The notes beneath the pieces are model-generated. The model saw only the letters and a list, made by a program, of their open reading frames with translations, was not told the origin of the DNA and did not search any database. A stretch of DNA of 64,000 bases from Opitutaceae bacterium (lineage in GTDB: Bacteria; Verrucomicrobiota; Verrucomicrobiia; Opitutales; Opitutaceae): the NCBI GenBank assembly GCA_016711225.1, contig JADJTK010000052.1, positions 558,001-622,000 on the forward strand, written 5' to 3'. A program made the position numbers and the translations under genes. Position 1 is the first letter of the stretch, and every line of letters starts with the position of its first letter. Shown here piece by piece: positions 8,220 through 17,751 of this stretch.

Positions 8220-11200
8220 ATGACTAGTAGAATCATTGCGGCGGGCGCCTACGCCTCTGCCGCCGTCGTGTCTCTCTCCCTGCCGGGGCTGGCCCAAGCG
8301 CAGAGTGCGCCACCGGCTGCCAGCCCCCCGGCTGTCGTCGACGAGGAGGTCGTCGTCCTCAGTCCCTTCGAAGTGAATGCGGCGGAGTCCACCGGGTATG
8401 TCGCCACCACCACGCTGGCCGGTTCGCGCATCAACACCCAGCTCAAGGACGTCGGTTCGGCGGTGAGCGTTATCACCTCGGAGTTCATGCGGGATACCGG
8501 GGCCACCGACAACAAGACGCTGTTGCAGTACGCTACCGCCACGGAAGTGGGCAGCATCGGGGGCAATTTCATCCGGGCCAACTCCAGCAATCAGCAGGAG
8601 GAAAATACCTTCACGAGCCCCAACACCAACACCCGCGTGCGCGGCCTCTCCGCCGCCGACAACACCCGCAACTTCTTCATGAGCGAGATCCCGTGGGACG
8701 CCTACAACGTCGACCGGGTGGATATGCAGCGCGGCCCCAACTCGATCCTCTTCGGCATGGGCAGCCCGGCGGGTATCATCAACTCGTCGACGAAGACGGC
8801 CCAGTTCCGCGATGCCGGCGAGGCCGAGTACCGCTACGGCAGCAACGGATCCAATCGGGCTTCGCTGGACGTCAACCAGCAGATCCTACCGGGGGAACTC
8901 GCCGCGCGCGTAGCGTTATTGCGCAACGACGAACGCTACCAGCAGAAGCCGGCTTACAGCCTGGACAAGCGGCTCTTCGCCACCGCGCGCTGGGAGCCCA
9001 AGTTCCTCAGCAACGCGAGCAACAAGACCACCCTCAAGCTCAACTACGAGGTCGGCCGGGTGCGCAGCAACAACCCCCGCGCCATCACCCCGCTCGACTA
9101 CATCACCCCGTGGTACACCAGCATGGGGCGGGCGACCTACGATCCGCGCACGGTGCAGGACAACAACGCCCACTTCAACGCAGACCAGACGAACTACTAT
9201 CCGGCCAACTACGGCCAAGCGATCGCCACCCGCGCGAACGGCACCGCCAACCCGGATTTCCAGCCGTGGATCGGCAACTTCGCCCAGAGCTTCGGCGGCC
9301 TGTTGGCCAGCTACGGCGCCGGTAATCCCGCCTTGCAGACGCTGGAACTCTCCGAGTTCTCCAACATCAACGGGATCAACTCCGCGGGCGCGATCGACGG
9401 AGGGGTCGGCGGCCTGCCCTACTCGCGGCGGGTGAGTGTCGACAGCTTCTCGTCGGTCATGAACGAGACCAACGCCCCGTACCGCTCCTTCGGCTTGTAT
9501 CGCAACAACACGCTCACCGATGCCTCGATTTTCGACTTCTACAACAACCTGCTGGATGGCGGGAACAAGAAGGAGTGGCAGAACTTCAACAACTTCAGCG
9601 CCACGCTCACGCAGACGTTCCTCAAGCAGAAGCTCGGCTTCGAGATCGCCTACGACAAGCAGAACTACGACAACGGTCAGCTCTCCCTGATGACCGACCA
9701 GAAGGCCGGCATCTACGTTGACCTCAACGCGGTCAATCTGGACGGCGTCCCCAATGCCAATGTGGGCAAGGCCTTCATTTCCGACAGCGGCCTCTTCGGC
9801 AACAATTCGTCCGAGGTGATCCGCGAGGCTTCCCGTATCAGTGTGTTCTTTGATCACGACTTCTTTGCCGACCGCAAGGGCGGTTGGGCGAAGAAGCTGC
9901 TCGGGCGCCACACCATCAGCGGCCTCTACAGCCAGGACAGTTTCTGGCAGGATCGGCGCAACTACATGCGCTGGGGTACGGATCTGGCCTATGCCGAACT
10001 GGTGAGGGCCAACGCCTGGTCGCAGGCCTGGAACAACAACCAACGCACCATCAATCCCGTGGTCTATCTGACCGAGGGGTCGTTGGCGGGACTGCCCTCG
10101 GCTTCCGGCGCCAACATTCCGCGCGCGGGCAGCGCCATCGCCGTGCCCGCGGCGGCGAACATGCGTTACTTCGACTCGAGCTGGACGGCCACCGGCGTGG
10201 ACCCCGCCGCGACCTGGACCAATCCGATGAACGGGCAGATCACCACCCAGTCGGAGAACCCGAGCAACTACGCCGGCTGGCGGGCGACCTCGGTGAACAT
10301 CCTGCAGTATGAGAATGGCGACGCCGATGCCCTCACCACCGGCGCGGGCCTGCAGATGAAGAAGTCGAACTCCCGTGCCGCGGTCTGGCAGGCGCACCTG
10401 TGGGACGACTCGCTTGTCGGCATGTACGGTATCCGCAACGATATCGTGAAGACCTGGGCGAAGAATGCCTCGACGCGGTGGACGCTGAACAATCCGGCGA
10501 ACCACACGAACCAGTCGGTGGACATGGGCCGCGTGAATTGGGCGACCAGCGACTACCGCATCGAGGGGGCTCCGGCGGTGTTTGAGAAGAACTCGCCGAG
10601 CTGGAGCGTCGTGCTGAAACTGGACCGGCTGGTGGGTTCCCGCCTGCCGCTGGAAGTGAACTTCTTCTACAACGAGTCGGAAAACTTCCAGGTCGCCGGT
10701 ACCCGCGTGGATGTATACGGCGCGGCCATCCCCCTGCCCAGCGGGCGCACGCAGGACAAGGGTGTCCTGCTGGCGACCAAGGACGGCCGGTTCTCCCTCA
10801 AGGTGAACCAGTTCGAGAGCACGGTGCAGGACGCCTCCAGCACCGCTGGTTTGAACACCTGGTTTCTGTCGTCCTTTCTGGTTTGGGGGAGCAATTACGC
10901 CGACGTCTTCCAGCACCATCTCGGGAGTGTCGGCGACCTGTCGACCGCCAACGACGCGAGCCGAACCTGGCATTACACGTACACTCCGGTGGGCGGCGAA
11001 ACCCAGGCCGATGCCACGGCCCGCATGAACAACGACGTCGCCGCGTGGCGGTCGTTGCAGCGGAGCCTGCCCGCGGCCTACCTCTCGGCCTGGTCGGTCT
11101 CCAACCTCGCCACGGTCCAGGGCCACTCCGCCACGGCCCCGGCCGGGTTCACTTCGACCGAGGACCAGGTATCCAAGGGCTACGAGTACGAGTTCACCGC

Positions 11201-11828
11201 CAACGTCACCCCGAACTGGCGCATCAGCGCCAATGCCGCGAAGGTGACGGCGATCCGCAACAACGTCGGCGGCGCCGCGCTGCAGGATTTCGTGGCCCTG
11301 GTGAACGATGGGTTGAACAACACCGCGGCCGGCGATCTGCGCATTTGGGGCGGCGGTCCGGCCAACGTCATGCTCCAGCAGTGGAATACAAACTTCTACT
11401 CGCAGTATGCGTTGATGCGTCTGCTCGAGGGCACGGCGTCGCCCGAGCTGCGCAAGTGGCGCTTCAACCTCGTCACCAGCTACGACTTCACGCTGGGCAA
11501 GTTGAAGGGTCTTACGATCGGAGCGGGTTATCGCTGGCAGGACAAGGTGGCCATCGGCTACCGCCCGCTGGCGACCGACAATGCCAACGTGATCGCCTAT
11601 GATCTTGCGAATCCCTTTATGGGGCCGCGGGAGGACGCGATCGACCTGTGGGTTGGCTACAGCCGCAAGCTCAGTCGCAAGATCGATTGGCACGTCCAGC
11701 TCAACGTCCGCAACGTCGGAGACGGCAACCGCCTGATCCCGTTGACGACCCAGCCGGACGGTTCGATCGCCGCGTGGCGCGTGGCCCCATCGCAGTCGTG
11801 GACGCTCACCAACACGTTCAAGTTCTAG
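8220..11828 (+). CDS. TonB-dependent outer-membrane receptor
   Basis: A 1202-residue outer-membrane transporter that would bring oligosaccharides or other ligands into the periplasm using TonB-ExbBD energy. ATG 8220 starts a clean signal peptide (MTSRIIAAGAYASAAVVSLS, cleavage after AQA). It is followed by the VVVLSPFEVNA motif, which I associate with Opitutaceae receptors. The plug domain then starts (TGYVATTTLAGSRINTQLKD, VGSAVSVITSEFMRD) and continues with VDRVDMQRGPNSILFGMGSPAG. The rest is an aromatic-rich beta-barrel ending in TNTFKF with a terminal phenylalanine, as needed for barrel insertion. The frame is open upstream to 8040, but those residues look non-coding. No Shine-Dalgarno sequence precedes the start. 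Co-location with the pectin-type enzymes suggests a glycan ligand; this is inference. Confidence 0.95.
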   Translation: MTSRIIAAGAYASAAVVSLSLPGLAQAQSAPPAASPPAVVDEEVVVLSPFEVNAAESTGYVATTTLAGSRINTQLKDVGSAVSVITSEFMRDTGATDNKTLLQYATATEVGSIGGNFIRANSSNQQEENTFTSPNTNTRVRGLSAADNTRNFFMSEIPWDAYNVDRVDMQRGPNSILFGMGSPAGIINSSTKTAQFRDAGEAEYRYGSNGSNRASLDVNQQILPGELAARVALLRNDERYQQKPAYSLDKRLFATARWEPKFLSNASNKTTLKLNYEVGRVRSNNPRAITPLDYITPWYTSMGRATYDPRTVQDNNAHFNADQTNYYPANYGQAIATRANGTANPDFQPWIGNFAQSFGGLLASYGAGNPALQTLELSEFSNINGINSAGAIDGGVGGLPYSRRVSVDSFSSVMNETNAPYRSFGLYRNNTLTDASIFDFYNNLLDGGNKKEWQNFNNFSATLTQTFLKQKLGFEIAYDKQNYDNGQLSLMTDQKAGIYVDLNAVNLDGVPNANVGKAFISDSGLFGNNSSEVIREASRISVFFDHDFFADRKGGWAKKLLGRHTISGLYSQDSFWQDRRNYMRWGTDLAYAELVRANAWSQAWNNNQRTINPVVYLTEGSLAGLPSASGANIPRAGSAIAVPAAANMRYFDSSWTATGVDPAATWTNPMNGQITTQSENPSNYAGWRATSVNILQYENGDADALTTGAGLQMKKSNSRAAVWQAHLWDDSLVGMYGIRNDIVKTWAKNASTRWTLNNPANHTNQSVDMGRVNWATSDYRIEGAPAVFEKNSPSWSVVLKLDRLVGSRLPLEVNFFYNESENFQVAGTRVDVYGAAIPLPSGRTQDKGVLLATKDGRFSLKVNQFESTVQDASSTAGLNTWFLSSFLVWGSNYADVFQHHLGSVGDLSTANDASRTWHYTYTPVGGETQADATARMNNDVAAWRSLQRSLPAAYLSAWSVSNLATVQGHSATAPAGFTSTEDQVSKGYEYEFTANVTPNWRISANAAKVTAIRNNVGGAALQDFVALVNDGLNNTAAGDLRIWGGGPANVMLQQWNTNFYSQYALMRLLEGTASPELRKWRFNLVTSYDFTLGKLKGLTIGAGYRWQDKVAIGYRPLATDNANVIAYDLANPFMGPREDAIDLWVGYSRKLSRKIDWHVQLNVRNVGDGNRLIPLTTQPDGSIAAWRVAPSQSWTLTNTFKF

Positions 11829-12023
11829 GCATTGCCGAGAGTACACGGTCGGTACCGACGCCGGGCCAAACGGGGCTCGGCGTCCTTGTTTGAGACCGGA
11901 TTCTGCGGGGCAGCGTGGCGGGTCGGAGCGCCCCGGCGGGGGTGCGGAGAGGGCTCGGTTTGGGGGAGCAACGTGTTAGCGGAGTCGGCAGTGTCCGGAG
12001 ACGGCTTCCGTTTGCGAAAATCG

Positions 12024-12060
12024 ACGCCGGCCGCCCCCCACGGGCGGCCGGCGTGTTATT
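12024..12060 (+). terminator. Probable terminator downstream of the TonB receptor
   Basis: A perfect 13-bp stem (ACGCCGGCCGCCC / GGGCGGCCGGCGT) with a 5-base loop, followed by GTTATTTC. It lies about 200 bp after the receptor stop codon. The T tract is imperfect, so function is probable rather than certain. Confidence 0.7.
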
Positions 12061-12546
12061 TCTCCCCGACCGACAAGTCGGCGCGGGGACGAAAGTGATG
12101 AGGTGAGCACTATGCGGTGCGGGGAAGGCCCGTCGAGCGGTTCCGGAGCGGAATCGGCAAAATTCCCGCGAAAATGGTTACAAAAGGCGCCAAGGCGGAA
12201 ACGTCACCGCTCTGGCAATTCGCTCAATCGAGAGAGTGGGGTCGCCGCGGCGCGGAGAGCTCCAACCCACGCGATCTCGGCCGCGGCTGGGATCGGTGGC
12301 GGGCCGCGGTCGGGATGCCCTCCGGCGGCGAGGTCGAGCGGGCGAAGACCCGCATGTACTAGAAGATCAACTATATGGCGGCGCCGAAGACCCAGGCGCC
12401 CCGTTGCCTCGATTGCCACGGCGACCACGGGCGAATGCATTGGGCGGCCCTGGGCCCCCCGGGCGACCCCATGGCGATATGGGCCCGCGGGGGCCGCGGT
12501 CCGGAGGCGGAGCCGATCCTTCGCCGCCGGACTGCTCGACTACCGA
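12061..12546. other. Intergenic stretch without a supportable gene
   Basis: It lies between the receptor terminator and the 3' end of the minus-strand amidohydrolase gene. Frames are open on both strands because of high GC, but the translations are low-complexity Arg/Pro/Gly. I see no domain, RNA fold or operator. Confidence 0.45.
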
Positions 12547-14052
12547 TCAGGGGGCGCCCCAGAGACGGCGCTGCAGTTCCACGAACCGCGCGACGATGGG
12601 GCCGTGGGCGGCATGGCGGCCGTTGGCCACGACCTGACGCCCGCCGATCCACACCTCGCGGATCGCCCTCCGCTCCAGAGCGAAGAGCAGGTTGCCGGCG
12701 AGCGCCCCGGGGTCGGCTCCGGCGATGGAGGGATCGAAGAGGTTGACGGTGAGGAAGTCGACGGGCCGTCCGGCCTCGATAGAGCCGCCAGTGGCGCCAA
12801 GGCTGCGTGCGCTGGCGGCGGTGGCCGCCTGCATCAGCGGAAGCAACACGTCGGGGGCGAGGCCGGGGCGCAGGGGCCGGGCCTGCCTCAGCTGGTAGTC
12901 GACCAGCCGTGCCTCCTCCAGCAGGTCGATCTGGATCTGGCTGCCAGTGCCGAGAGAGAACGCCACGTTGGCAGCCAGCAGGCGGTCGGCCGGCGCCAGC
13001 CCGATGCCGAGGTTGCGCGCCGTGGTCGGGCACAGGCAGACGCCCGCGCGGGCGGTGGCCAGTAGCCGCACCTCTTCCTCGGCGAGGGGGTGCGCGTGTA
13101 CCGCGGTGAGGCGTTTGCCGAGCAGCCCGTGCTCGGCCAGCAGCGCGAGCGGGCTGCGGCCGTGTTCGGCCAGGAAAGCTTCGTGCTCGGCGGGCAACTG
13201 CGGCAGGGGGACATGCAGCCGTAGCCGCTGGGCATGGGCGTAGGCGGCCATGGCCTTGAGGTCGTCGGTCGACACCGCGCCCAGGGTCAGCGGGGCGATC
13301 CCCGTCCAGACGTCGTCGCCGGGGTGGTGGCGATCGACAAACACCCGCAGCGCTTCGGCCTCGCGCAGGTAGTGGTCCACCGAGGTGTCGCGCTGTCGCG
13401 GGTGGTCGGATTCGAGTGCCGCGTCGGGCAGGTCGCGGGTGCAGGCGGTGCGGAACAGGGCCAGACGGATGCCGACATCGCGCGCGGCGCGCACCAACTG
13501 GTGGGCGAGGTGGTTGGGCTCGGCCAAGGGGCTGCCGTCGGGCTGGTGGTGGAGGGAGTGAAACTCGCCCACGCAGGTGATACCGGAGATCAGCATCTCC
13601 ATGAAGGCCATGCGGGCGGTGTCGTACACGTCGGCGGCGGTGAGCGCCCCGGCGAGGCGCGCCTGTGCGGCGTGCCAGGTGTTGAGTGAGTCGCGTTCGG
13701 CGTGGCAGCGGTGCTCGGTGCGGCCGCGCAGCAGGCGGTGCAGGCAGTGGGAGTGTCCGTTGACCAGTCCCGGCACGGCGGCTTGTCCGGAGAGGCGGTG
13801 GGCTGCAGCGAGGTCGGCTGGCTCGCGCGAGAAGCGGGTGATCCGGCCGCGATCGTCGGCGAAGAAGGCCAGACCGGATTCGAAGCGGTCGCCGGTGTAG
13901 ACGCAGTCGGGCAGCCAACCTTTTCTCGCGGATTGGCGCCCACGGCTGGCTTGGCGGGGGCCGGGGCTGGGGCGGGGGTGGGGTGGCGTTCGCGTCCGTT
14001 CATGGTTTGGGTGCCGGGCGACGAGCAGAAGCGAACCCCCGTGCCAGTGCAA
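12547..14052 (-). CDS. HutF-like amidohydrolase (formimidoylglutamate deiminase family) with degenerate active site
   Basis: An amidohydrolase-superfamily protein whose layout follows formimidoyl-L-glutamate deiminase: PGLVNGHSHCLHRLLRGRTE, DSLNTWHAAQ, MEMLISGITCVGEFHSLHHQ, VHAHPLAEEEVRLLA and a C-terminal strand domain ending RQVVANGRHA. The first metal pair is kept (H100 and H102 in the open frame) and so is the VHAHP histidine (H319). The usual HIHIAEQ segment reads HVPLPQ, replacing a metal histidine by Pro and the catalytic Glu by Gln, and the usual GSDSH metal aspartate segment reads GTGSQ. It may be inactive or re-purposed. The N-terminal 45 residues are Pro/Arg-rich and the true start is uncertain; MNGRERHPTP in another frame at 14001 may belong to it. 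No other hut gene is nearby. Confidence 0.78.
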   Translation of the reverse strand: MHWHGGSLLLVARHPNHERTRTPPHPRPSPGPRQASRGRQSARKGWLPDCVYTGDRFESGLAFFADDRGRITRFSREPADLAAAHRLSGQAAVPGLVNGHSHCLHRLLRGRTEHRCHAERDSLNTWHAAQARLAGALTAADVYDTARMAFMEMLISGITCVGEFHSLHHQPDGSPLAEPNHLAHQLVRAARDVGIRLALFRTACTRDLPDAALESDHPRQRDTSVDHYLREAEALRVFVDRHHPGDDVWTGIAPLTLGAVSTDDLKAMAAYAHAQRLRLHVPLPQLPAEHEAFLAEHGRSPLALLAEHGLLGKRLTAVHAHPLAEEEVRLLATARAGVCLCPTTARNLGIGLAPADRLLAANVAFSLGTGSQIQIDLLEEARLVDYQLRQARPLRPGLAPDVLLPLMQAATAASARSLGATGGSIEAGRPVDFLTVNLFDPSIAGADPGALAGNLLFALERRAIREVWIGGRQVVANGRHAAHGPIVARFVELQRRLWGAP

Positions 14053-14059
14053 TGCCGCG

Positions 14060-14082
14060 AGGTTTTGCGCGGCGCAAAACCT
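14060..14082. repeat. REP-like palindrome, copy 1
   Basis: Perfect 11-bp arms AGGTTTTGCGC and GCGCAAAACCT around one base, followed by AAGGCGCCTTGCGGCGC. Further copies lie at 17653, 46995, 49680, 51718 and 55361. It sits just before (5' of) the amidohydrolase frame. Confidence 0.8.
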
Positions 14083-14240
14083 AAGGCGCCTTGCGGCGCG
14101 GAGGAGGAGGGAGAATGCTCAGGCCGGAGTGGAGGGAGGCAGAACGCCCTCCTTACGTTCCTCAATCCGCCGTGCGGCAGCACAAAGGCAGTAAGGATTG
14201 TTTAAAGTTCTGCCCTGCTCCGAGGCCCCGTGCTGTCCCG

Positions 14241-14253
14241 TTGACAGTGTCAA
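14241..14253. promoter_or_regulatory. Perfect 13-bp palindrome, candidate operator/-35 region
   Basis: TTGACA-G-TGTCAA lies 25-37 bases before the start of the large secreted protein. The left half is also a consensus -35 hexamer, though no good -10 follows at 17 bp. A repressor dimer bound here would block transcription. The regulator is unknown; the LacI-type proteins of this window are candidates by location only. Confidence 0.4.
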
Positions 14254-14277
14254 AATTGGTGGGACAGGCTTGATGCC

Positions 14278-17200
14278 ATGCGTGCAACATCTTGGGGAGG
14301 AGCCATTGGCTATCTGGTGGGCCTATTTGCGCTCAGCGTGGCCCCGTCGGTCGTGTTCGCCTCCGACCCGGAGCTGACCAACTACAAGGGCGGCATCGAT
14401 GTCCTTTGGGGGGTAGGGGATGGCTCGGACAAAGGCTCGGCCTACGCGGAGGAGTACTATTTCTCCGATAAACTACTCTTTGATCAGAAACAGGTGTGGA
14501 TACGCGAGAGTACCGCCATCGCCATGGGCCACAACCAGTACAACTGTAGCGTTACAGCGGAATCCGGGCGGGGGCGGCGTCACGTTGGCGCGAGTGGTTT
14601 GGATGGGATACCCGATAGCGGAGACGAGGGGAAGATTCGCTACGTCGTTGATGAGATCTGGCGGGTGAAGAACTGGACTCCCGGGGTGAGCGGCACCAAT
14701 CCGGTGTACCCGGCGTACTCGGGGCCTTTCACTTTGGCTTCCTTAACTTTCGATACTGGCCACCCGGTGGTGGGCAGCACTGGGGCGCATCCGACCATCC
14801 CTGCCACTCAACCCGCCAGCAACAACACCTTCTACTGTCGCGGCATGGTCGATTCGGTCGGCGATGAGTGGCATGTGTTGCGCTACGGCGATGATGATCA
14901 GACCCCAGGCAACAATTGGGACGATGCGTGGGCCTCCGATGGCAAACACGTGCTGCTCTGCGTGAATCCTAAGACACCGGCACTCACCTTGCGCGCGAGT
15001 GGGGATGGCCAGTTCTACACCACCCCGGCCTGGACGTATTGGACGCACAAGATCCACGACCAAACATCCTATATACAAACCGGTGGCGGAGAGGTATCCT
15101 TCGAGCTCCGGAACATCTACAGGAGTGCCATCAGCTACAGCATCAATGGGTGGGGCCACGGTCGATGTGGGGGCGCCTTCCACCATCCTGTCCGCTGGTG
15201 CGTTCCGCTCAGGCAGCAATACGCTCGGTACTGGTACACAGCCACTCCCCTCGGTCGTACGCACCGGACAATCATCAAGGATCCTCCCTATCCCAGTGCG
15301 GGTGAGAACCACGGCAATCGGTTGTGGGGGGCGGACGGCTGGGCGGAATTCCAATCCCGTGTCACTCGGGCGCCGTACAGCAGCCTGCTGACCTCGATGC
15401 AGAACCGCGGGGATGGGCTCAACCGCAATGATCAAGCCCGATGGGATACCAACCGCCGCCAAGGAATTCGTTTGGGTGTCACCGGGGCCTGGCCATTTCA
15501 AGGCGGACCCAGCATGATCAACGCCATCGCGGCCAAGTATTTCGGCCCCGGAGCCACCGCCGCGGGCACCACCAAGCCCTATGCGACCTATGCCAAGGAA
15601 ATGCTCATGGAGTCCTCGCTGAACCATTCCTATGTGGGCATCGAGATGCCGTACTGGGCTTCCCAGGCCCAGCCGTGCATCGATACCGTCAGCCGGGGGT
15701 ACTGGGATGTGAATGCGTGCTACAGCGCGGCGATCGCCTACGATATTCTGATGGATGGCTACCGGGCGGATCAGGCCGCCGGGGGAATCACTCCGGTGGA
15801 GGACTTCTTCCTGCGTGACCGCTTGGCGGAGTGGGTGCATCACAGCCAGATCCCCTATGGCTTTGAAATGGCGGGGATGTGGTCGATGTCGCGTGCCGTC
15901 GGCTCGGCCGTCATCGCCGCGGTCATGCCAGACTACTCCACTCCTTATTTTGGCACCAGCGGCGTCAATGGGAGCACGATCATCTACCCGTGGACCCCCT
16001 TCCGCACCACCAACATGACGTGGAAGACGCAGTTCATCACCCACGAGTACCTGCCTGGAGCCTACCCCGATGCGCAATGGTGCCCGCATGAGTTTGTCCA
16101 GGGCATGACCAATACTTCTGAGGGTCACCTTATCGGTCCGCCGACCTTGCCGCCGGAGGATGGTCATGTGCGGGTGTGGCAGCCACGCACGCCGTATGTG
16201 AGCTGGTCGCAATGCGGGCACAATGTGGCGATGTATGCGCTGGTGTGGAAACGTTTTGCGCCGGAGTCGCCTCGTCCGGACCTGCTCAATTTTGTCGACC
16301 AGATTACCAGAGGCACGCTCTACGGGTTGAAGTGGCGCTCGGATCCCGACCTCCCGCACCGCCAACCTTTCCTGTGGTGCCTGAATGATGATTTCCCCTT
16401 CGCCGTGACCAACGCTCGGGCGTGGATGCTCTCCTTGCCCCCTTCTGATAATAATAGCGACGACAAGGCGGTGCCCGATGCGGGCATCCTGACGGCATTC
16501 TTCTATGATGATGGGTATGTGCCCAAAACCGCGCCGGCGATCACCTCGTCGGTGACAGAGGGGAACACCGCTACCGCTGGCAGTGCTTTCGGCTACCAGA
16601 TAGCCGCAGCAGGGGCGGCGAGTTTTGGGGCCGGCGGGCTGCCGAGTGGCTTGAGTGTGAGTGCGAGCACGGGATATATCAGCGGTACGCCGACGCAGAT
16701 CGGGACCTATTCAGTTATGCTCTCGGCGACGAATGCGTTTGGCACTGGCACGGCGGTGCTGATCCTGACGGTCAACAGTAGCCCCGATACGAGCGCTCCG
16801 TCCGCCCCAACGAATCTCGCCGGTACCGCGGCTTCGCCGACGGCTGTATCACTAACATGGATGGAAGCGAGCGATAATGTCGGCGTAGCCGGGTACAGGG
16901 TGCTTCGCGACGATGCGTTTGTTGGTACCGCCTTCTCCGCCGCCTATTCCGACACCGGGCTCACGACGGGCACCACGTATAACTACCAGGTCGTCGCCTT
17001 TGACGCCGCCGGCAATGTCTCCTCCGCCCCCCCCGGGGCCTCCGTACTCGTGCACGACGAGAACTACACGACGTTCGCCGGCTGGGTCGGCGGCAACTTC
17101 ACCGCCGCCGAACAGGCCGCCACCGCCATTTCGGGCCCGCTCGCCGACCCCGACGGCGCCGGACTGACCAACCTCGAGCGCTACGCTTTCGGGCTTCCGG

Positions 17201-17460
17201 CCCGCGGCATGGTCGCGTCGCCGTTCGCTGCTGCCACCACGACCGTCTTCGACCAGCAGTACCTTGCCGTCACCTTCCCGCGCAAAGGCTATGCCCCGGA
17301 TCTCGAATATGTCGTCCAAGCCGGCTCCGACCTCACGACCTGGACCGATCTCCCGGCTGTCCTGCCAGGGTATCCGAAGACAATCACCGTGCGCGACCTC
17401 GTTCCTGTATCGGGCCAATCTCGTCGTTTCCTGAGGTTGCGGGTCACCTTCACCCCGTGA
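14278..17460 (+). CDS. Large secreted protein: unknown N-terminal region, Ig-like (He_PIG), FN3 and shared C-terminal module
   Basis: A 1060-residue secreted protein with an N-terminal signal peptide (hydrophobic core YLVGLFALSVAPSVVFA). I do not recognise residues about 27-740, which include tryptophan-rich segments such as GYWDVNACYSAAIAYDILM that look like an alpha/alpha enzyme fold. Residues about 752-836 form a He_PIG Ig-like domain (LPSGLSVSASTGYISGTPTQ), about 843-925 an FN3 domain, and about 933-1060 the C-terminal module shared by the array, in its GYAP variant (FPRKGYAPDLEYVVQ, RRFLRLRVTFTP). Residues about 291-317 read better in another frame (see findings). It is the only plus-strand gene of the array. 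Confidence 0.88.
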   Translation: MRATSWGGAIGYLVGLFALSVAPSVVFASDPELTNYKGGIDVLWGVGDGSDKGSAYAEEYYFSDKLLFDQKQVWIRESTAIAMGHNQYNCSVTAESGRGRRHVGASGLDGIPDSGDEGKIRYVVDEIWRVKNWTPGVSGTNPVYPAYSGPFTLASLTFDTGHPVVGSTGAHPTIPATQPASNNTFYCRGMVDSVGDEWHVLRYGDDDQTPGNNWDDAWASDGKHVLLCVNPKTPALTLRASGDGQFYTTPAWTYWTHKIHDQTSYIQTGGGEVSFELRNIYRSAISYSINGWGHGRCGGAFHHPVRWCVPLRQQYARYWYTATPLGRTHRTIIKDPPYPSAGENHGNRLWGADGWAEFQSRVTRAPYSSLLTSMQNRGDGLNRNDQARWDTNRRQGIRLGVTGAWPFQGGPSMINAIAAKYFGPGATAAGTTKPYATYAKEMLMESSLNHSYVGIEMPYWASQAQPCIDTVSRGYWDVNACYSAAIAYDILMDGYRADQAAGGITPVEDFFLRDRLAEWVHHSQIPYGFEMAGMWSMSRAVGSAVIAAVMPDYSTPYFGTSGVNGSTIIYPWTPFRTTNMTWKTQFITHEYLPGAYPDAQWCPHEFVQGMTNTSEGHLIGPPTLPPEDGHVRVWQPRTPYVSWSQCGHNVAMYALVWKRFAPESPRPDLLNFVDQITRGTLYGLKWRSDPDLPHRQPFLWCLNDDFPFAVTNARAWMLSLPPSDNNSDDKAVPDAGILTAFFYDDGYVPKTAPAITSSVTEGNTATAGSAFGYQIAAAGAASFGAGGLPSGLSVSASTGYISGTPTQIGTYSVMLSATNAFGTGTAVLILTVNSSPDTSAPSAPTNLAGTAASPTAVSLTWMEASDNVGVAGYRVLRDDAFVGTAFSAAYSDTGLTTGTTYNYQVVAFDAAGNVSSAPPGASVLVHDENYTTFAGWVGGNFTAAEQAATAISGPLADPDGAGLTNLERYAFGLPARGMVASPFAAATTTVFDQQYLAVTFPRKGYAPDLEYVVQAGSDLTTWTDLPAVLPGYPKTITVRDLVPVSGQSRRFLRLRVTFTP

Positions 17461-17652
17461 GCCGAATGGCGGCGTCCGCGGATCCCGTCATGATGATCGT
17501 ACTCCCCTGCGTGGGTGGAGGGCCCGAAGGGGGCGACGCACCCCAGCCCGGTGTCGGGATCGGGCAGCTACGGGGTGTGCCGGGGTGATGCGGACGTACG
17601 GGGGATGCCCGCAGGGAAGGCCTGATGGCTGAGAAATGAAGGTTGAAGCTAG

Positions 17653-17675
17653 AGGTTGTGCGCGGCGCAAAACCT
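17653..17675. repeat. REP-like palindrome, copy 2
   Basis: AGGTTGTGCGC / GCGCAAAACCT, one mismatch to the perfect form at 14060. It lies in the convergent gap 17461-17751 between the plus-strand array gene and the first minus-strand one. The rest of that gap holds no gene. Confidence 0.75.
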
Positions 17676-17751
17676 GAAGCGGCGGCGCGGGGTGAACCTA
17701 AGGCGCACTGTGCAATGCAGAATGTAGAACTCTGGTGATTGCGAAGAGCGA

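Noticed and set aside
8916..11846. 976-residue minus-strand frame opposite the TonB receptor
   Set aside because: It is a shadow of high-GC codon bias. The translation has no domain, and the receptor motifs on the plus strand are decisive.
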